Shown: one piece after another, positions 22,380 through 35,999 of the stretch
Numbering within the stretch: position 1 is the first letter of the stretch
How the letters are laid out: each line of letters opens with the position of its first letter
Source: Kuschelorhynchus macadamiae
Lineage: Eukaryota > Arthropoda > Insecta > Coleoptera > Curculionidae
DNA length: 64,000 nucleotides
NCBI GenBank assembly: GCA_030620095.1
Contig: JAUTXW010003816.1
Span: 62,001-126,000 of the forward strand
Direction of reading: 5' to 3'
Translations under genes and position numbers: made by a program
The notes under the pieces: model-generated
Told to the model about the DNA's origin: nothing
The model's database searches: none
What the model saw: the letters and a program-made list of their open reading frames with translations, nothing else

Positions 22380-25300
22380 TTAGAACATAAAAACTTGAAT
22401 TTTATCAAATATTTTGAATGTATAAGTTCGTCTGCCCAGCAGTACGATTATGGTCTACAAAAAAATAGCAAAAAATTACATAAAAAGTAGATAAAACATC
22501 AGAACCTGACATATAGCTTTTGATAACACTCGAATCGGCGAGTGATATATTGTCCTTGCTATTTTCAAAATGTCTTTATTCGTCGTGTAGCAAAAGCGTA
22601 CTTTCTGCTCATTTTATTTTTTCAGATAAACTTTCGAAATTTGGTACATTTTTAAAGCACACTTAGGGCTCTCGAACGGTATTAAACGGATCTTTGTATC
22701 GTTTTTGGTTTTTCGTCTATTAATGAAATAAAAATGAAAAAATGGTTTTTCGAGTTTTTAGAACTTCTTATCATAAACGATAACTACCGAAAAAATCAAA
22801 ATATCGATTTGAAACTTTTAAACGTTCCTTTTTATGGTCTCATAAAACATATTAAAAATGGGTGGAATCGAAGTTTGAGAAGTATTTTTTTTTGGTCAGA
22901 AACAAGAGTCTATTGACCGCACTTTGGTGGATAAACGGTTCAAGTCCTCAACAAAAGTAAGAAAAAAAATCTGAAAGAGCATAGTTGACAAAAAAATCCT
23001 ATAGACTGATATCTTCAAAAAAGTGCAAGCAAATTACATTTATCGCAGTATATTGATGACTCAAGGTCCTGCCGAAAATCCGACCCTATAGTATAATAAC
23101 TTAAAAAGTTATATATTTTTTAAATTGAACTTTATTTTAAAGGGTACCCTTACTTTCAACCCGAATATAAAGTTGTTTAGTTTTTTCATAAAGCAAAGCA
23201 GATTCAGAAACATCAATCTTTTTTGTATAACTTTTAAATTTACTTACTCTTTACTTTTAAATACTCGAAAATCTGGCTTAAAAAGGCCGCATATACTTGC
23301 ACACATTTTTCTTCTAATTTGAAAAAAGCCCGTGGACAACTACAGGGGCATACCATCGAGTTGCCCTGAATTTCAATCAAATACGTGGTACATCCGCTGT
23401 CAAAACTAATAAGTATATATTTAATTTATAAAATTTATTTAATTTTAGAACCTTGAAAATGGTTTTTTGGGTATTTTAAGAACGACATGGTAAAATCTAA
23501 ATATTTTTAGGAAGATAATCACAAATGTTTTCCCCAATTTTGTCAAATATCTTTAAGAAATTTTACTGTCATTCCCAATTTATGAGTAATGTCGATATTC
23601 GTTTGATGACTTTGATGGAAATACTAAATACTATACTATATACTAAATTACTGTTTCGGAAGAATTGGAAATAAGAGAGATACAGTTTTCAGTAAATAGG
23701 GCGGGATTTCTTGACACCGTGGCAGCTTTTCAGTTTGCAGGCTCAGATTTTCTAAATTTTGTGTGCTTTTATGGTAGTATATGTTTAACGTAGGGAGAGT
23801 AACAGTAAATACGAATTTCTTTATTGTCCTATTCCGATATATTAGGTCGGGGTTATTTAAATCGTAGCCGCTAGTCTACGTACAGTTTGGAGCCTATTTA
23901 CGTGTATTTCTCATCGTGGAAAAACACACTTTTTACCTTTTAGGCGCCCGTACCTCAGAAATGTTTTCAAAATTTGGTATGTTTTTACAGGGACTATCGT
24001 AAAGTATAAAAAAATGTGTTTATATGGTTTTTGGTTTATCGTCCAATAATATTAGACCTTGTTTAAGTTATTATTTATGTATACAAGATGTCTGAAAAAT
24101 ATGGAGCAAACTCAACGCTTATTTGAATATGTATCTGTTTGCATTTGTATCTTTTATGTGCATTAAATGAGTTTCTACTTGTTAATTGCAAATATGCTCC
24201 CAAGACAGATCAAAATTCTGTCAGCAGTGTTTAAAAGAGAGACGAAAGCCGTTCTACTACATAGTGGAATCCATGGAAATACATTGCTTTTTATAGCAAT
24301 TTTTTATTAAATCTTTTCGAGAATCAATATTAATATATTTACAGTCAGCAACAAACAAATTAATCTGATAAAGGTATACCATACACGGTATTTCATTAGA
24401 AAAATGATGTTGGGTCTGCTAAATATTTTTAAGTTATCCCATACCCATACATACATACATACTTTTTTCCTAAAAAGACACGTAGAGGAGCCTATATCTT
24501 TTATTTTTGACATTTTTTTTATCTCCAAAATGAAATCAATATTTGGTGTAGCGAGTGTGTGAAGAAACTCACTAAGAGAAGTGAAAAATCAAAAGGTTAT
24601 TTGAGAGTTAAAATTAAGGGAATTTTAAAAGCTAAAAAATTTTCGGCAAAAAGGTCTATCATCACTTAAACCTGTATAAAATATAATGGATCTGAATTAG
24701 TTAGCGTTTGGGCGAACGTGTAAGTTAGTTTAAAGCAAATACTTCCCTTTTGCCAAGGAAATAAAAATAAGTAAAACAGGTTTTTATTTAAATATAATGG
24801 TGGCGCTGAACTTTTGAGTTTTGATAAGCATGAATGTACAACAGTCATATGCAAATATTTAGAGGCATTATTCTGGATCTCAATTCACGTAATAAACGAG
24901 TTAAAAAATTTTCTAATTTGTTGAAAACACCCTGTATATTAAAACGAAGAGAAAATTAAAAAATAACAATTTTTTTTATATTTAAAAGTATATTATCTTG
25001 GCTAGAATATATCACAAAAATATCTCTACTGAACAGTCATCGCCACAAGGTTACGTGATGCTCTGTAAAACAGATTTGTTGAAGTCCATTAAATTTACAC
25101 TTTTCTGGGCCATAAACTCCATACTTAGGGCTAGACAAGGCCCCGAAAACTGCAACTTAATATCTCAGTTCATTTTAAAAATATAAAACTTACATTTTCT
25201 CAACATTTTCGCATGTATAAGTTTGCCTATCCAACGGTTTAGTTAGGTACTCTACCAAATAAACTTGCCACCCCACCAAATATTTTTTATCGCGTTTTTT

Positions 25301-28300
25301 AGCAGTATGTTAATAAAAGATGTAAAAATAATATAAAGTCGGGTAATGTCGAGTATTATCCAAATCATATGGGCTTGATGTACAAAAAATATAAAAAATA
25401 TTGTAAAAAGTAGACAAAATATCACGATTTGACTTATAGTCGAGAGTTGTCTGAACTCGTCGAAGCTGTGTCAAAACGTAATTTTTGTACATTTTGACCA
25501 TTTGGTCGCTATATCTCGGAACGCTTTTAGATACATTTTTGAAATGTGGTATGTTTTTAGAACACACTTAGAGCTCTCGAATGGCTCGGCTATTAATCAA
25601 AACACAGTTTTTTTGAGTTTTCTAGAACTTCCTATGTAACATGTGAACTATCAAAATAATTGAAATATCGATTTGAAATTTTTAGGAAACCTTTCCTTTT
25701 GCGGTCCTTGAATTCTATTAAAAATGGGTGCGATCGAAATTTGAGAAATATTTTTTGAAACTCGTTTTATTGGTCAAAAAAAAGATCCATCGAACGCTCT
25801 CTGGTAACCAAGCGTTTCCGGTCAAAAACAGAAAAGATTCTAAAAGAGCATAGATAGAAAAATTCTTATACAAAGAAAAGAAATTATATTTATTGCTGCT
25901 TTTTTAAAAAATATTCAATGTTCTAACTTAACTGTTTTTTTCCCTGGCGCTTGCTAAAAATTAGTTTTTTCGAAAATTGTCATAAGGCAAAATTGATAAG
26001 GGGACAAAAGGTACAAAAATGCGTTTTAAGTTTGCAACTAAATGCTTCAGGAGAAAAGCTACTTGCGTGTAAAGCATTCAATTGTTTCCCCGTTCGGTGG
26101 TATTCGTCGGACACTGGCCATCATTAAATTTTATTATAAATCTTCAAAACGCCCTAGGGTATTTTTTTTTCTAAAAGCACATCGATGCCTCGAGGTCCTG
26201 CCAAAAACTTGACAGAATCGGATAAATATAAAAAAATACAATTTTTTGAAAAAACTGACCACCAAAAGTGCCCATAATTTAAAGCCGCATATAGCCCAAG
26301 TTTTTACTTTTTTTTTCAAAAAAAGCAAAGCGGATTCAAAGATTTTAAAATATTGTTTACAACTTTTTATTTCCACGAGGTACTAAAATATCATAAAATC
26401 AAAAATTGAAAATCGGAAAACTGAAAAATATCCAATTTTCAGAAAAGACATCGGCACGCTGTATGTCGCTCGGTAGTTAGCCCAGTCACCAGAGACAGTT
26501 TTGGAGGCTGTCACAGCTACAGGAATAATAGAACTGTGCACTTTTTTCACTAATACTGCTTTTCAAGGGGCTGTTTAAGAATGTACAGAGTCCTCATACG
26601 TAAGTCATCTAATTTAAAAAAATAAACCTAAAAAAGTTAATATCTTACAAATTATCGCAGATTTTTCATCTAAAAAATGTAGGACAGCTTATTACCTAAA
26701 AAAGGTATTCATGCTTTTGCTGTAGTTTTCATAATTTTTGCAAAACTTGAGTTTGAAAAAAAAATAGTTTTTTGAGATTATGTTATGTAGCCACGAATGT
26801 CTTCTTCCAAACGCATTTTGAATTTTAAATAAAAAACAATTTTACTCGAGTTATGGTAGAATTTTTCCGCGCGCATGCTAATAAATTCAAGATTTTTTTT
26901 CTCGTTCAGAAAAGAGGAAAGAGAAAAATCAAATAGGACTTTAGATTACTTTATCTCGAAAACTATAACATTTCCAAAAAAAAAGAATTTTGTTATATCT
27001 GAATAATTTGGAAGATATTGGATAAAACCTGGTTTTTTGCCTTTTTTTGTGAACCAGACGGCCTACGTATTAGCACTCTGCACATCCTTAAACAACCCCT
27101 CTAGAGGTACCATTTGCAAAAAAAATGTGTGCACATTAATATTTTGCACGATCGAACCCCCTGTTAACTGGGCTAAATGGTACGTGGGGGAAAAACACTT
27201 TTATGGAGTCGATCGTAGAGGATAAATAGGGTTATTTTCTTCTTTCTAGTATTCTAGTAAAAACAATTTTTTGTAAAGCTGCTAACAAACTGAGCAGTGC
27301 GTCCGATATGGAACAATTTTCGAAACCCTATTGAAACACGGTTTAGGTCACGAGGTTAATTTTTTGAAATGGGACACTTATTTTCAAATTTTCCATCTAA
27401 AAATCTCGAAGAGTTTCACAAAACATCAATCTCGGAGCGTGGCATATTTTGATTTGGTAAGGTGAAATGGATTCGATATTAAAGAAGAAAACCGGTCAAA
27501 ATTAAAAAAAAAACTAAAACGCATTTTTTCTCTATTCATTTTTCAAAAACATTGTTTCTGAGGAAGAGAAGTTTCCTAAGTACCTCGGAAGAGTAAAAAA
27601 AAACACATCGAGAGAATCACGCTTTGGTTTATACAGGACGAGCCATCCAAGATCAAGAAATTGGTTAAAACGTAGTTAAAAAAAAGACCCATTTATATTT
27701 TGAAACTTCTAAAGAATTGTCTTTGACAAAACCAGAGTAAAGCATTGGTAAAGTCGCTGTCAGAATTAAATGAGTCTATTTTTAGATAATTTTGACCTAA
27801 TTTAAGACCTCAAAAACGATTCTTTTTCAATTTTTGAAATTTACAGATTAAAATTTGAATGTTTTTAGAAATGTTACGACAATCTGAGATGCAATACTTT
27901 CCCCAATTCTGTAAAATGTCTTTAAGAAAAGGAGCTATTATTTTCAATATATGGCAAATTTCAATATTCGTTTGAAACAAGTGCTATTCGATTCCCTTTT
28001 TTGGAGGAGTTAGAGTAGCGAAATGCTTGCCTGTAATTGGGTATAGGATAGATTTTTTTCATTATAATATAGACCGAGATATTTTGACACTTGGCAGGTT
28101 TTCAGTATATCGAATAAAATTTTCTAGGAAGTACTTACTACGCATTTTATTTATACTGGGCGGATATGTAATAATAAAACATATACAGTTGTCGCGTATT
28201 GAGATTACCAGTGCGTTTATCAGTGAAAACACCACACACATGCCTTATTGAGTTCATCTTTGTCTAAAACACCTGTAATTCTGTAAGTGAATGTCTACCG

Positions 28301-28560
28301 CAATAAAAGCTTTTTTTCTGAGTTTTCTGCCCTATATTTATAATTAAACCAGTTTTTTTAAAGTTACTCTTTTGAAATTTTGAAACATCGGTAAGTATTC
28401 TTTTTATTATTATCGATTTTTATTTAACCAATCAATTTCTAACCTGCAGGCAATTTCATATAATGACACCTTATCATGTCCTGTATCTGCATTTACTTTT
28501 TTAAGATAATTTTGTAGAAAATGCCTGGAAAAATTCTGCATAGGCAAACCCAGCAATTTG
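22380..28560. repeat. Interspersed noncoding repeat family, several diverged copies
   Basis: Two long parallel copies are visible, about 22,380-23,800 and about 25,170-28,150. Shared phrases are a TACAAAAAA...AAAAAGTAGA(T/C)AAAA block, CACACTTAG(G/A)GCTCTCGAA, GAGTTTT(T/C)TAGAACTTC, a GGTCA(G/A)AAA...GA(T/C)C(C/T)AT block, TGCCGAAAA/TGCCAAAAA after GGTCC, CAGCTTTTCAGT/CAGGTTTTCAGT and ATATTCGTTTGA. A shorter piece is at 23,920-24,060 (AAATTTGGTATGTTTTTA). Two tandem pieces of the first block are at 36,240-36,420. No protein is conserved between copies. Probably nonautonomous elements of one family. Confidence 0.6.
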
Positions 28561-29840
28561 TGCTTCACCTCTGTGAATATTTTGAGTTGGAAAAAAGCAA
28601 CACACCACCTTTAGAACCTGTAACATCTGTTCAATTTTTGTTAATAAATTATTGAATTTTAGAGGGTCGCAGCTGCTTTAAAAATTTCTCGCAAGACTGT
28701 TTTTTTCCATTCGAAAAAGAAAAGAAAACAATCCAGTTCTTTCTTCACCTCGAAAGTCTAAAAGCAAACGTTACCTAAGAGTCAAGACAACTGATTTACC
28801 CGGAAGTACCAAAATAATGTTCGAAATTCATTATATGACATGTACAAAGACAGTAAGTTTCCTTTAGGTAGTGACTAATATTTCTCCCAACCAACCCCAT
28901 TTAAATGACGGTGCTGATATCAATATGATTTTTATTTTAACGATATTGGTAACCCATTTTTTTCTTTTTAGGAAAACATGTAACTATTAAGGGCCTAAAT
29001 GAAGAGCTAAAAATTAAAGAAATTGTACACATTGGTGATACCTCTTTGCGTATTCTGCTGAATGAATTAGGCTTTAAATTTAAAAAGGATGATAACAGAA
29101 AGGCATTAATTGAAAAACCCATATTTCTTCTCTTAAAGCTTGTTTTTTACGTACATACATGAATAATATTTTTAGTGTATATAAGCGACAATAGATTTTC
29201 CTAGACGAAACATAGATTTATGCAAAAAGAAATAAAACAATGTCACAATGTGCAAGATCAAAACATCATACCCTTCTGGGTGAAGGGTATGATAGTAAGC
29301 ATTTTATCATTCTTCATGCTGGATTTTCAAAAGGTTTTGTTCAGAATGCCAGCTTATTGTTCTGTTCAAAATCAATGACAATGGACTACCAGGGTGAAAT
29401 TAATTTACTAACCATGTCTCGACTCAGTTCATTCCCAATTTAGAAGAGTATTTTCATCTGCCACTATAAAGGTAGACATAATAAATTGGTTAAAAAAGAA
29501 CAACATTACATTTCATACCAATCTTTTGAAACCCGAGTTGTTACAATTAGCAAAAATGAATAGAAAAGAGAATGTTTATGCAATTGACGAATTACTAAGA
29601 CAACAGGGTCATGAAGTTTTAAGACTTCCACCATACCATTGTGACTTTAATGCCATTGAACTAATCTAGGCCCATGCTAGGTTGTATTACAATAAACATA
29701 TTGGTAGAGATGGCGATGAAAAAGTTCTTGGTATGTGGGTCGAGGGGGGATAATGTAGCTGAGTAAAACTGAGTCACTTATAATAAATACTAGTGAAGCT
29801 TCAGATTCAGAATCTGATAATGTTTATGATTCAGTATAAT
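28560..29840 (+). pseudogene. Broken DDE transposase (IS630/Tc1-like, insect type)
   Basis: Segments in changing frames, in the order of the family: LEKSNTPPLEPV with a helix-turn-helix containing ISRKTVFF (28,590-28,715); a block ending in LRILLNELGFKFKKDDNRKALIE (29,035-29,115); HFIILHAGFSKGFVQNASLLF and DYQGEIN (29,300-29,400), the region of the first to second acidic residues; DIINWLKKNNITF (29,475-29,515); and EVLRLPPYHCDFNAIELI (29,605-29,665), where the final catalytic Glu is in FNAIE. Between 29,440 and 29,460 the stretch with the second catalytic Asp is missing, and a stop follows IELI. Inactive. Confidence 0.7.
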
Positions 29841-29849
29841 TTGTGTATA

Positions 29850-30260
29850 TTTTCTAGGTACCTTTTGTATTTTACTAATTTGTTTTGACTTAATAGATTT
29901 TTGTTTAGTCATTTTTTTTTCTAGTGAACTTATTTTGAAGTAGGTATTAAATAAAAACTTAATATTATGTTGTTAAAAAATAAAGTTAATAAAAGGCTTT
30001 CTAAGCCAGAGTTTAGAGGCTGTTGAGACCTTATATACTTAAAACTAAATAAACTACCCTACCTTTACAAACTATTTTTAAATAAACTATAAATAAAAAT
30101 ACTTAAATTTATTGAAATACGCGAATGAAAAGAAAAAAAGGCAAAGACAGGAACAAAAAAAGAAGAAAGGGAAGAAGTAAAAATGTAAGATCGGCAGAAC
30201 GAGTAACGCAATATTTTAAATTAGATTATAAAAGCTGCTGATTGTCAAAAACCCTTGGAG
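29850..30260. other. AT-rich stretch, 3' flank of the LINE
   Basis: No gene. It follows the LINE C-terminus on the minus strand and may contain its 3' untranslated region. No clear A-tail or short 3' repeat was seen. Confidence 0.35.
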
Positions 30261-32957
30261 ATGCTCAACTAAGAAGAATTTTTAAAAATTTTTTTAAAGG
30301 TAAACAGGCATTCCGAATAATTATGAATTTTAAATTTATTGATAATTGAAGCAGGGCAATAGGAGAATGACCTTTTAAAATTTTGTTTGCGACGAAGAGG
30401 TAGGTATGTAAATATGGTTTTCTGTCGAATATATAAATTGTGGACGTCAGTTCTAAAAATTAACCTACGAAATAAGTATGGCGGGGATTTATATTTTATA
30501 ATTTTGTAAGTACAACAAATAGAGTGTAATGCTCGGCGGTTATGTATATTATGCCAACGTATTTCTTTTAATTGGTATGTTATGCTACGATGACGGCGGA
30601 TTCCAAAAATGAAACCCAGGCACGACTTTTGTAGTTTTGGATTCTTCTTACATCCAATTCTTCCAAACATGGATCATATACGTTAACACAAAAATTGAAC
30701 ATCAAAGTGTTGCAAAGTATTTTTTTAGTTTCTTGGCTTAAAAAATGTCTGTGGCAAAAGAGTATCTTAAGAGTACCATAAGCAATCCTCAGTTTTGAAG
30801 TAATATGTTCCTTAAACCTATGTTTGGTGTCCATTATTAGTCATAGATTTTTTACAGAATCTTAAAACATAATTTTGCTACCGTTACTTTGTATGTTTAT
30901 TTGATTCAATATGCTCACTCTGGAAGGTTTGCTACCAAACAACAAAGCAACTGACTTTTTTGGGTTAATCTTTAACGAATGTTTCTTTATTATATCATAT
31001 ATTGCTTGTAAATCGTGGTTGATGAAATCATTTGAAAACTGAGTGTTGGAAGGACTAAATGAGAAATAAAGCTAAGTATCGTCAGTATAAACATGATCTT
31101 TATAGTATCACAGTTTTTTGAAAAAGTTCGATGTATAAATGGAGGACAACAGTGGTCCCACAATAGTGACCTGGGAAACACCCAAAGTCACCTTTAAAAA
31201 TTCGGACTTATTACTACCATGCTCCACTTGCTGGAAACGATCTGTTAAAAACGAGGTTAAAAGTCTGATGGCAGTTTTTGAAAAACCATAAATCATGCAA
31301 CAAAGTTGCGAGAGTTGTATGATTTAACATATCAAATGCCTTATTATAGTCTAACAGGATTATCACCTCACAAAGAGCTGTGTAGCAACTACAACCTGCA
31401 CGAAATCCCGATTGCTTTTCGGGAAGTAAATTATTGTTAGCTAGAAAAGTGTGCATTTGCTTTTCCAAACATTTTTCTAAAATTTTTGGTAAGACAGGTA
31501 ATACAGATATGGATCGCAAATGTTCAAAGCTGTTGGGGTGGTTTACCTTTGGGAGTGGAACGACCTTTCCCTTTTTCCATTCGAGGGGAAAATCTGATTT
31601 TTTTATACACATATTTATAATATGCCTAACAAATGGAATAATGTAGGGACAACATCTGATTATTAGAATTATATTAAGGTGGTCTAGACCAAAGGCTTTT
31701 GACCTAATATTCTTCACAATCTTCAGAATTTCGTCATCGCTAACAGGATTAAATGAAAATGAATTTGTAACAATGGTGTTGTTCCTATATGTGTTAATTA
31801 AGTGACCTTCTGGAGGGCTAGCACTGACACTTGAGTCAATGAAGTATTCGTTTATTGCATTATATTCATTAAATATGAGTGGTAAGTTATTCTTTTTAGA
31901 ATTTGCAATATTGAGTTTTTTCAGTTCACGCCATTTTTCAGAACTGCTAATGTTACGAAATATTAAATTTAAGTATGTTTTTTGTTCAGCCCTTATTGCA
32001 CTGGTAATAGGATTGCGCAACTGTTTGGAATATTCCTGGATTTCTAGTCCCTCGAAAGCGATTTAAAGCAGAGTTTCTTAATTTTTGCATTAATCGAATG
32101 TTGTCGGTAATCCATGGTCTATAAGGCATCTTTTTACCTTTAACAGTTCTTACCGGGGCGTGATTATCAAATAATTGCAAAATGTTGTTAAATAACATAC
32201 TTTCTCATCAATCAATATCTTTAATAGAATATATGTTTTGCCAAGGAATTAATGCATGATTACTTTGAAAGGACGTTAAGTTATATTATGTAACGCGCGA
32301 TAATTAAAATTATAGAAAATTTTGTGAATGAAATTTCAATTTTAATTGACACGTAATAAGCATATGTCAGAAACTTGAACATCAATAACGTCAGTACTCA
32401 GCACATCGGAATTTGAAAACATTAGATCAATAAGGGAGTACCCTACGGCCGTTACTCTTGTCGGAAAGTTTATTAGTTGTCTTAACCCAAAAATCTCAGT
32501 TAAATGTGAAAGTTAGTTTGCATTTGTTGATTCAGTTTCATACACATTTACATTAAAGTCTCCTATGCAAAACCATTGGTCACTACTTGAAAAAAAATCA
32601 GTTATACAGTTTTCCAAGTTATTTAAAAATTGTAAGTAAAAATATTTCCAATTATAATATTTTTCCTGAAATTTTAATTTGTGTCCAAATATGGTCTAAG
32701 CACTCTTTTGACTCTTTCAGTAATACTCGAAACTGTATATGATTTTTTATAAAAATTGCGACACCTCCACCCCTTGAAGAGCGATCCTGTCTGATCAATG
32801 TTAAGTTAGTAAAATCTAGTATTTCACTATCTAAGCGATTATTTAACCGGCTCTCGGATATACCAAGGACATCGTATTGACCTGTGTCCAAATAATCTTT
32901 AAACGAATGAAAATTATTAAGAAGGGATCTTACATTTAAATGAGCAATAGAAAACAT
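30260..32957 (-). mobile_element. CR1/L2-like non-LTR retrotransposon
   Basis: One ORF2-type protein is spread over several minus frames. 32,957-32,652 is the start of an apurinic endonuclease (IAHLNVRSL, DVLGISESRL, GGGVAIFIK); further on, GDFNVN at about 32,560 and LIDLMFSNSDVLS at about 32,410 are its catalytic and end motifs. 32,198-31,986 (HAPVRTV, PYRPWITDNIRLM) is the linker. 32,020-31,214 is the RT: FPLEWKKGKVVPLPK, RSISVLPVLPKILEK, KQSGFRAG and a VIILLDYNKAFDMLNH motif A; then QVTIVGPLL and YTDDT at about 31,095 (usual YADD, Ala to Thr). 30,834-30,269 is the C-terminal part with a HSICCTYKI block. No gag-like ORF1 is visible. Frameshifts and stops make it inactive. Confidence 0.85.
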
Positions 32958-32959
32958 AA

Positions 32960-33640
32960 AAAACTATATAACTTCAGAACGACCAAACCGATTCATTTCA
33001 AACTAGCATCAAAAATAGACTAGGTCAGCATCTAGATTTTGGATGTCATGGGAGAAGATATTTAACTTTTTTAAGGGGTATAAAAGCGTAAACAATTCAC
33101 GTTTTGAGAACACAATACCGATAATAGTCAAACTGAAAACAGAAATAGTTGAAGTAAATGTTCTAACATCGAACAATAGTGGAAGTCATGGGCGTAGACA
33201 CTTAATTTTTTCGGTTATACATATGTATTAAAATAAAATTGAAGTAATATTTCGAAACACGGCGAAACAAGTCAAATTTATTCAATTTTGTCGATACGAA
33301 TAATGTTTGTTCATTATACAGGATAGGCCAAAATGAATGAAGCAGTCCTCTAAAATAGGAGAAAAAATAAATAAAAAACTGGTTTCACTATTTAATAATA
33401 TGTTTTAAAAATTTGGCCAGGTTTTCAGTATAAAGTTACAGAGCAGAAATTGGTATTTTTTTTCTTTAGAAATTCTGATTTAAGAGCTGTTGTTTTTTCC
33501 TAGTGAAATATTCCGGTTTAAGATATAGGTTTTTTTTGGCAGCCGTGAATTTCATTTTTTGTTTTTTACTAAAACTTTTATAGCATTCAAAGTATCGATT
33601 TGGGGTTTTCGGAAATATGATATTTCATGTAACTTATAGG
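32960..33640. other. AT-rich stretch without a gene
   Basis: Contains two weakly similar copies of a short phrase (GGAGAAGATATTTAACTTTTT at 33,050 and GTAGACACTTAATTTTTTCGG near 33,195, each after AGTCATGGG or GTCATGGG). Otherwise nothing recognised. Confidence 0.4.
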
Positions 33641-34030
33641 AGCTTAATTTATTAAAAAAAAATTGACACCTGCAAAAAAAATGTTTTGAGTTTTGACTGC
33701 TTAAAAATTTTAAATACAGTTTCATCTGCCAACTTCACGTCGACTCCTTTCTCTATTTGGGGGACATAAGGTATCCCTTCGATCGTCTGTTGTGCCGGCT
33801 TCGTTAGCTTACCTCGAGTGTCACTTTTAACGAGGTCTAAACTGCCGGAGTCAACTTTCACTTTCTCTCGGGGCAGAGTACTCGTGGTTTCCTCCAGACA
33901 CTCAGATACTGCTGCACCCTTTTCTTCACTCGTCGTTTTCTTGTCCTTTTTTAGTTTTTTACTTTATCTCTTTTCTCTAGTTTTGTCCGTAGATGACATC
34001 TGTAGTTTCGCGGCCACAGCCTATGTGACC

Positions 34031-34058
34031 CTGATGATGATAACCCAGGTGTCGAAAC
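34031..34058 (+). ncRNA. Hammerhead-like core
   Basis: CTGATGA, a candidate stem GATAACC/GGTGTC with a mismatch, then GAAAC. Core bases are present but flanking stems I and III were not established by eye. A related minus-strand sequence lies at 13,029-13,066 (CTGATGA...GAAACG). Confidence 0.35.
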
Positions 34059-35462
34059 ATCGTATCTCATGTTTCTCTGTATTGAAAAACGGTTTGCCTA
34101 AACGTAAATTAATGTTTAGATAAGTATAACTTTTTGTGCTATGCCCTTATCGAAGTCTCCAAGCTCTAGAATGTTCCTGGGGGACTTCCCCTATTGAGTC
34201 CCACAGGAATTTACAGTTAGAACTAAAGATCTTACAATCTCTCTTTTCTCGAGTATATGTCTTTATCTCGGTTTTGATCTTTTATCACAATTTCCCTGCT
34301 TGTGCTACTGCGAAAACTCGGAGCAATGGACGGGATCTCGTTCCTACGGGACTCCTCTGTCGGTATCTATCCAGAAACCGTTGGAAAGACGCTCTTACAG
34401 GGTTCTCCCACTCGCAACTACGGAAAAACCCGTTAGCAGTCTTCACCAACTCTTCTACACCACCTGGCGCATTTGGCTTACTTTGCTATCTTTCACCATG
34501 AGCGGATACCTTCGTAGGTGTTAATCCAGGACTCACACTTTTAATTCACTGAAGGAAAAACCAACTGCCTGTTTATCGTCTACAGGGTGGCAGATCCTTT
34601 TTCACTTAACGGGGACAAGTGTCACTCACCTGGTGGTAGCTTCTTGTCCCCAACGCAAGGATAGGGTATTCAATAAAATGCTTAGTTCAACAACTTAAGA
34701 AATGAACTAAAGGCAGTGAAAACTCCAAGTCACTTTAAAAAATTCTCCCCGAATACTCCTTCTCTAAATTACCGCACCTGACGATACACTATCAGGTAGG
34801 TTTTCGTTTAGAATGGCCACAGGTCTACTACCATTGAGGACTGTGCCGTAGGTGTCTCGGGTCTACTACGTAGAGGACTTCGTTTAGTTATAATACCGCT
34901 ACTGACAATACACTATCAGGTATGCTGTCATTTGGATTGCCTCCAAGTCTCGATACCTGGAGGCCTTCGCCTTGGTGTTAGTTGTATGATGACTAGCTGA
35001 CGAGTGATCACTTCGTAATGACTTTATTTCAACCTTCTGTCCCTTTTCTTTTTGGCATCGGGTCTGGCCCCGTCTATTAAGTACCACGGCTTCCCCTAGT
35101 TGTTTTGTAGCTTCATACTTCGTCTTGGTCTATGTATTCAGGTATTACTAGATTTTGCTCCAAGTTCATGGTGGCTCCCACAACTCTGCACTCATCGTAA
35201 GCATATCCCAAAGATGTTGTGTTGGGAAGACTCTCAAGAAACTTGCGATCCGAAGGATGCAGTTCACCCTTGGCCTCCAGCTGACCCCCAGGTGGTCCTG
35301 CATACGTTAGTTCCTCTTCCCTGTGTTGGGAAACATTCATATCTTTTTACAGTTCCGTTTAGATTCAAGGGCGCCATCTGTGTTATCACGGGAACAGCCC
35401 CGCTTCCTTGTTCCCTTCTTCCTACCTCAATGGTATATTCCGTTTCATTCATTGTGGGAACC

Positions 35463-35488
35463 CTGATGATGTATAGTTTCTATCGAAA
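35463..35488 (+). ncRNA. Hammerhead-like core
   Basis: CTGATGA, then TATAG/CTAT around a TTT loop, then CGAAA. Stem II pairs, but stems I and III are not obvious. Confidence 0.3.
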
Positions 35489-35999
35489 AGTATTTAGTTC
35501 TTGGCTAATATTCCAGGTGAGTATGGTAGCTTTTAATTTTCCTCCTTCTAACCCTTTTCCTCGCTTGTGCTATATGGTTTTTAGGGTTCTGCGGGTTTTA
35601 GGAGATCCCTCGGGATGTCTTCAATGTATTCCCGTTGAAATACCGGATAGCACTGTAACATCCGGGCTGGGGAATTATTTGAAGGAAGCGATTTCTCAGT
35701 TTTTTCGTATCTCTCCATTTTATCCCGAATTCCTGACTTATCCTATATGTTTTTTTAGGGTCCAGCGGGTATTAGGCAGATCCCTCGGGATGTCCCCAAT
35801 GTATTCCCGTCGAAAAACCGGATAGCACTCTTAAACTCCGGGCTTACCACTGTTTTTGTGTTCTTACTTTACTTCTCACTACTCTCGAGAGGAAGCCAAG
35901 CGGTCGGTGATTATATCCAAGGTGACAACCTCTCCCCCAGAGCACAGGTACCAGACACTCCTGATGATGGCTTCCTGGGATTCAGGTAGACAAAAATGA

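Larger units (their letters stand above)
33640..35990. other. Unidentified, less AT-rich, internally repeated tract
   Basis: Composition departs from the flanks. Internal repeats: AGGGT(T/C)C(T/A)GCGGGT, then GATCCCTCGGGATGT, at 35,583 and 35,757 (spacing about 174); GAC(G/A)ATACACTATCAGGTA at 34,790 and 34,906 (spacing about 116). Two hammerhead-like cores are present (see separate entries). The longest open frame is plus 35,100-35,825, but it spans the repeated unit and has no domain. Minus frames 35,452-35,113 overlap with plausible but unidentified protein character, and minus 33,930-33,652 is Lys-rich. It resembles 12.65-16.3 kb in composition, so another LTR-type relic is my best guess. 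Confidence 0.35.

Noticed and set aside
30990..31296. Separate small genes in the LINE region
   Set aside because: They are frame-shifted segments of the same RT.
35100..35825. 241-codon plus-strand open frame
   Set aside because: It runs through a duplicated noncoding unit, has no domain, and the tract is open in other frames too because it is GC-richer.
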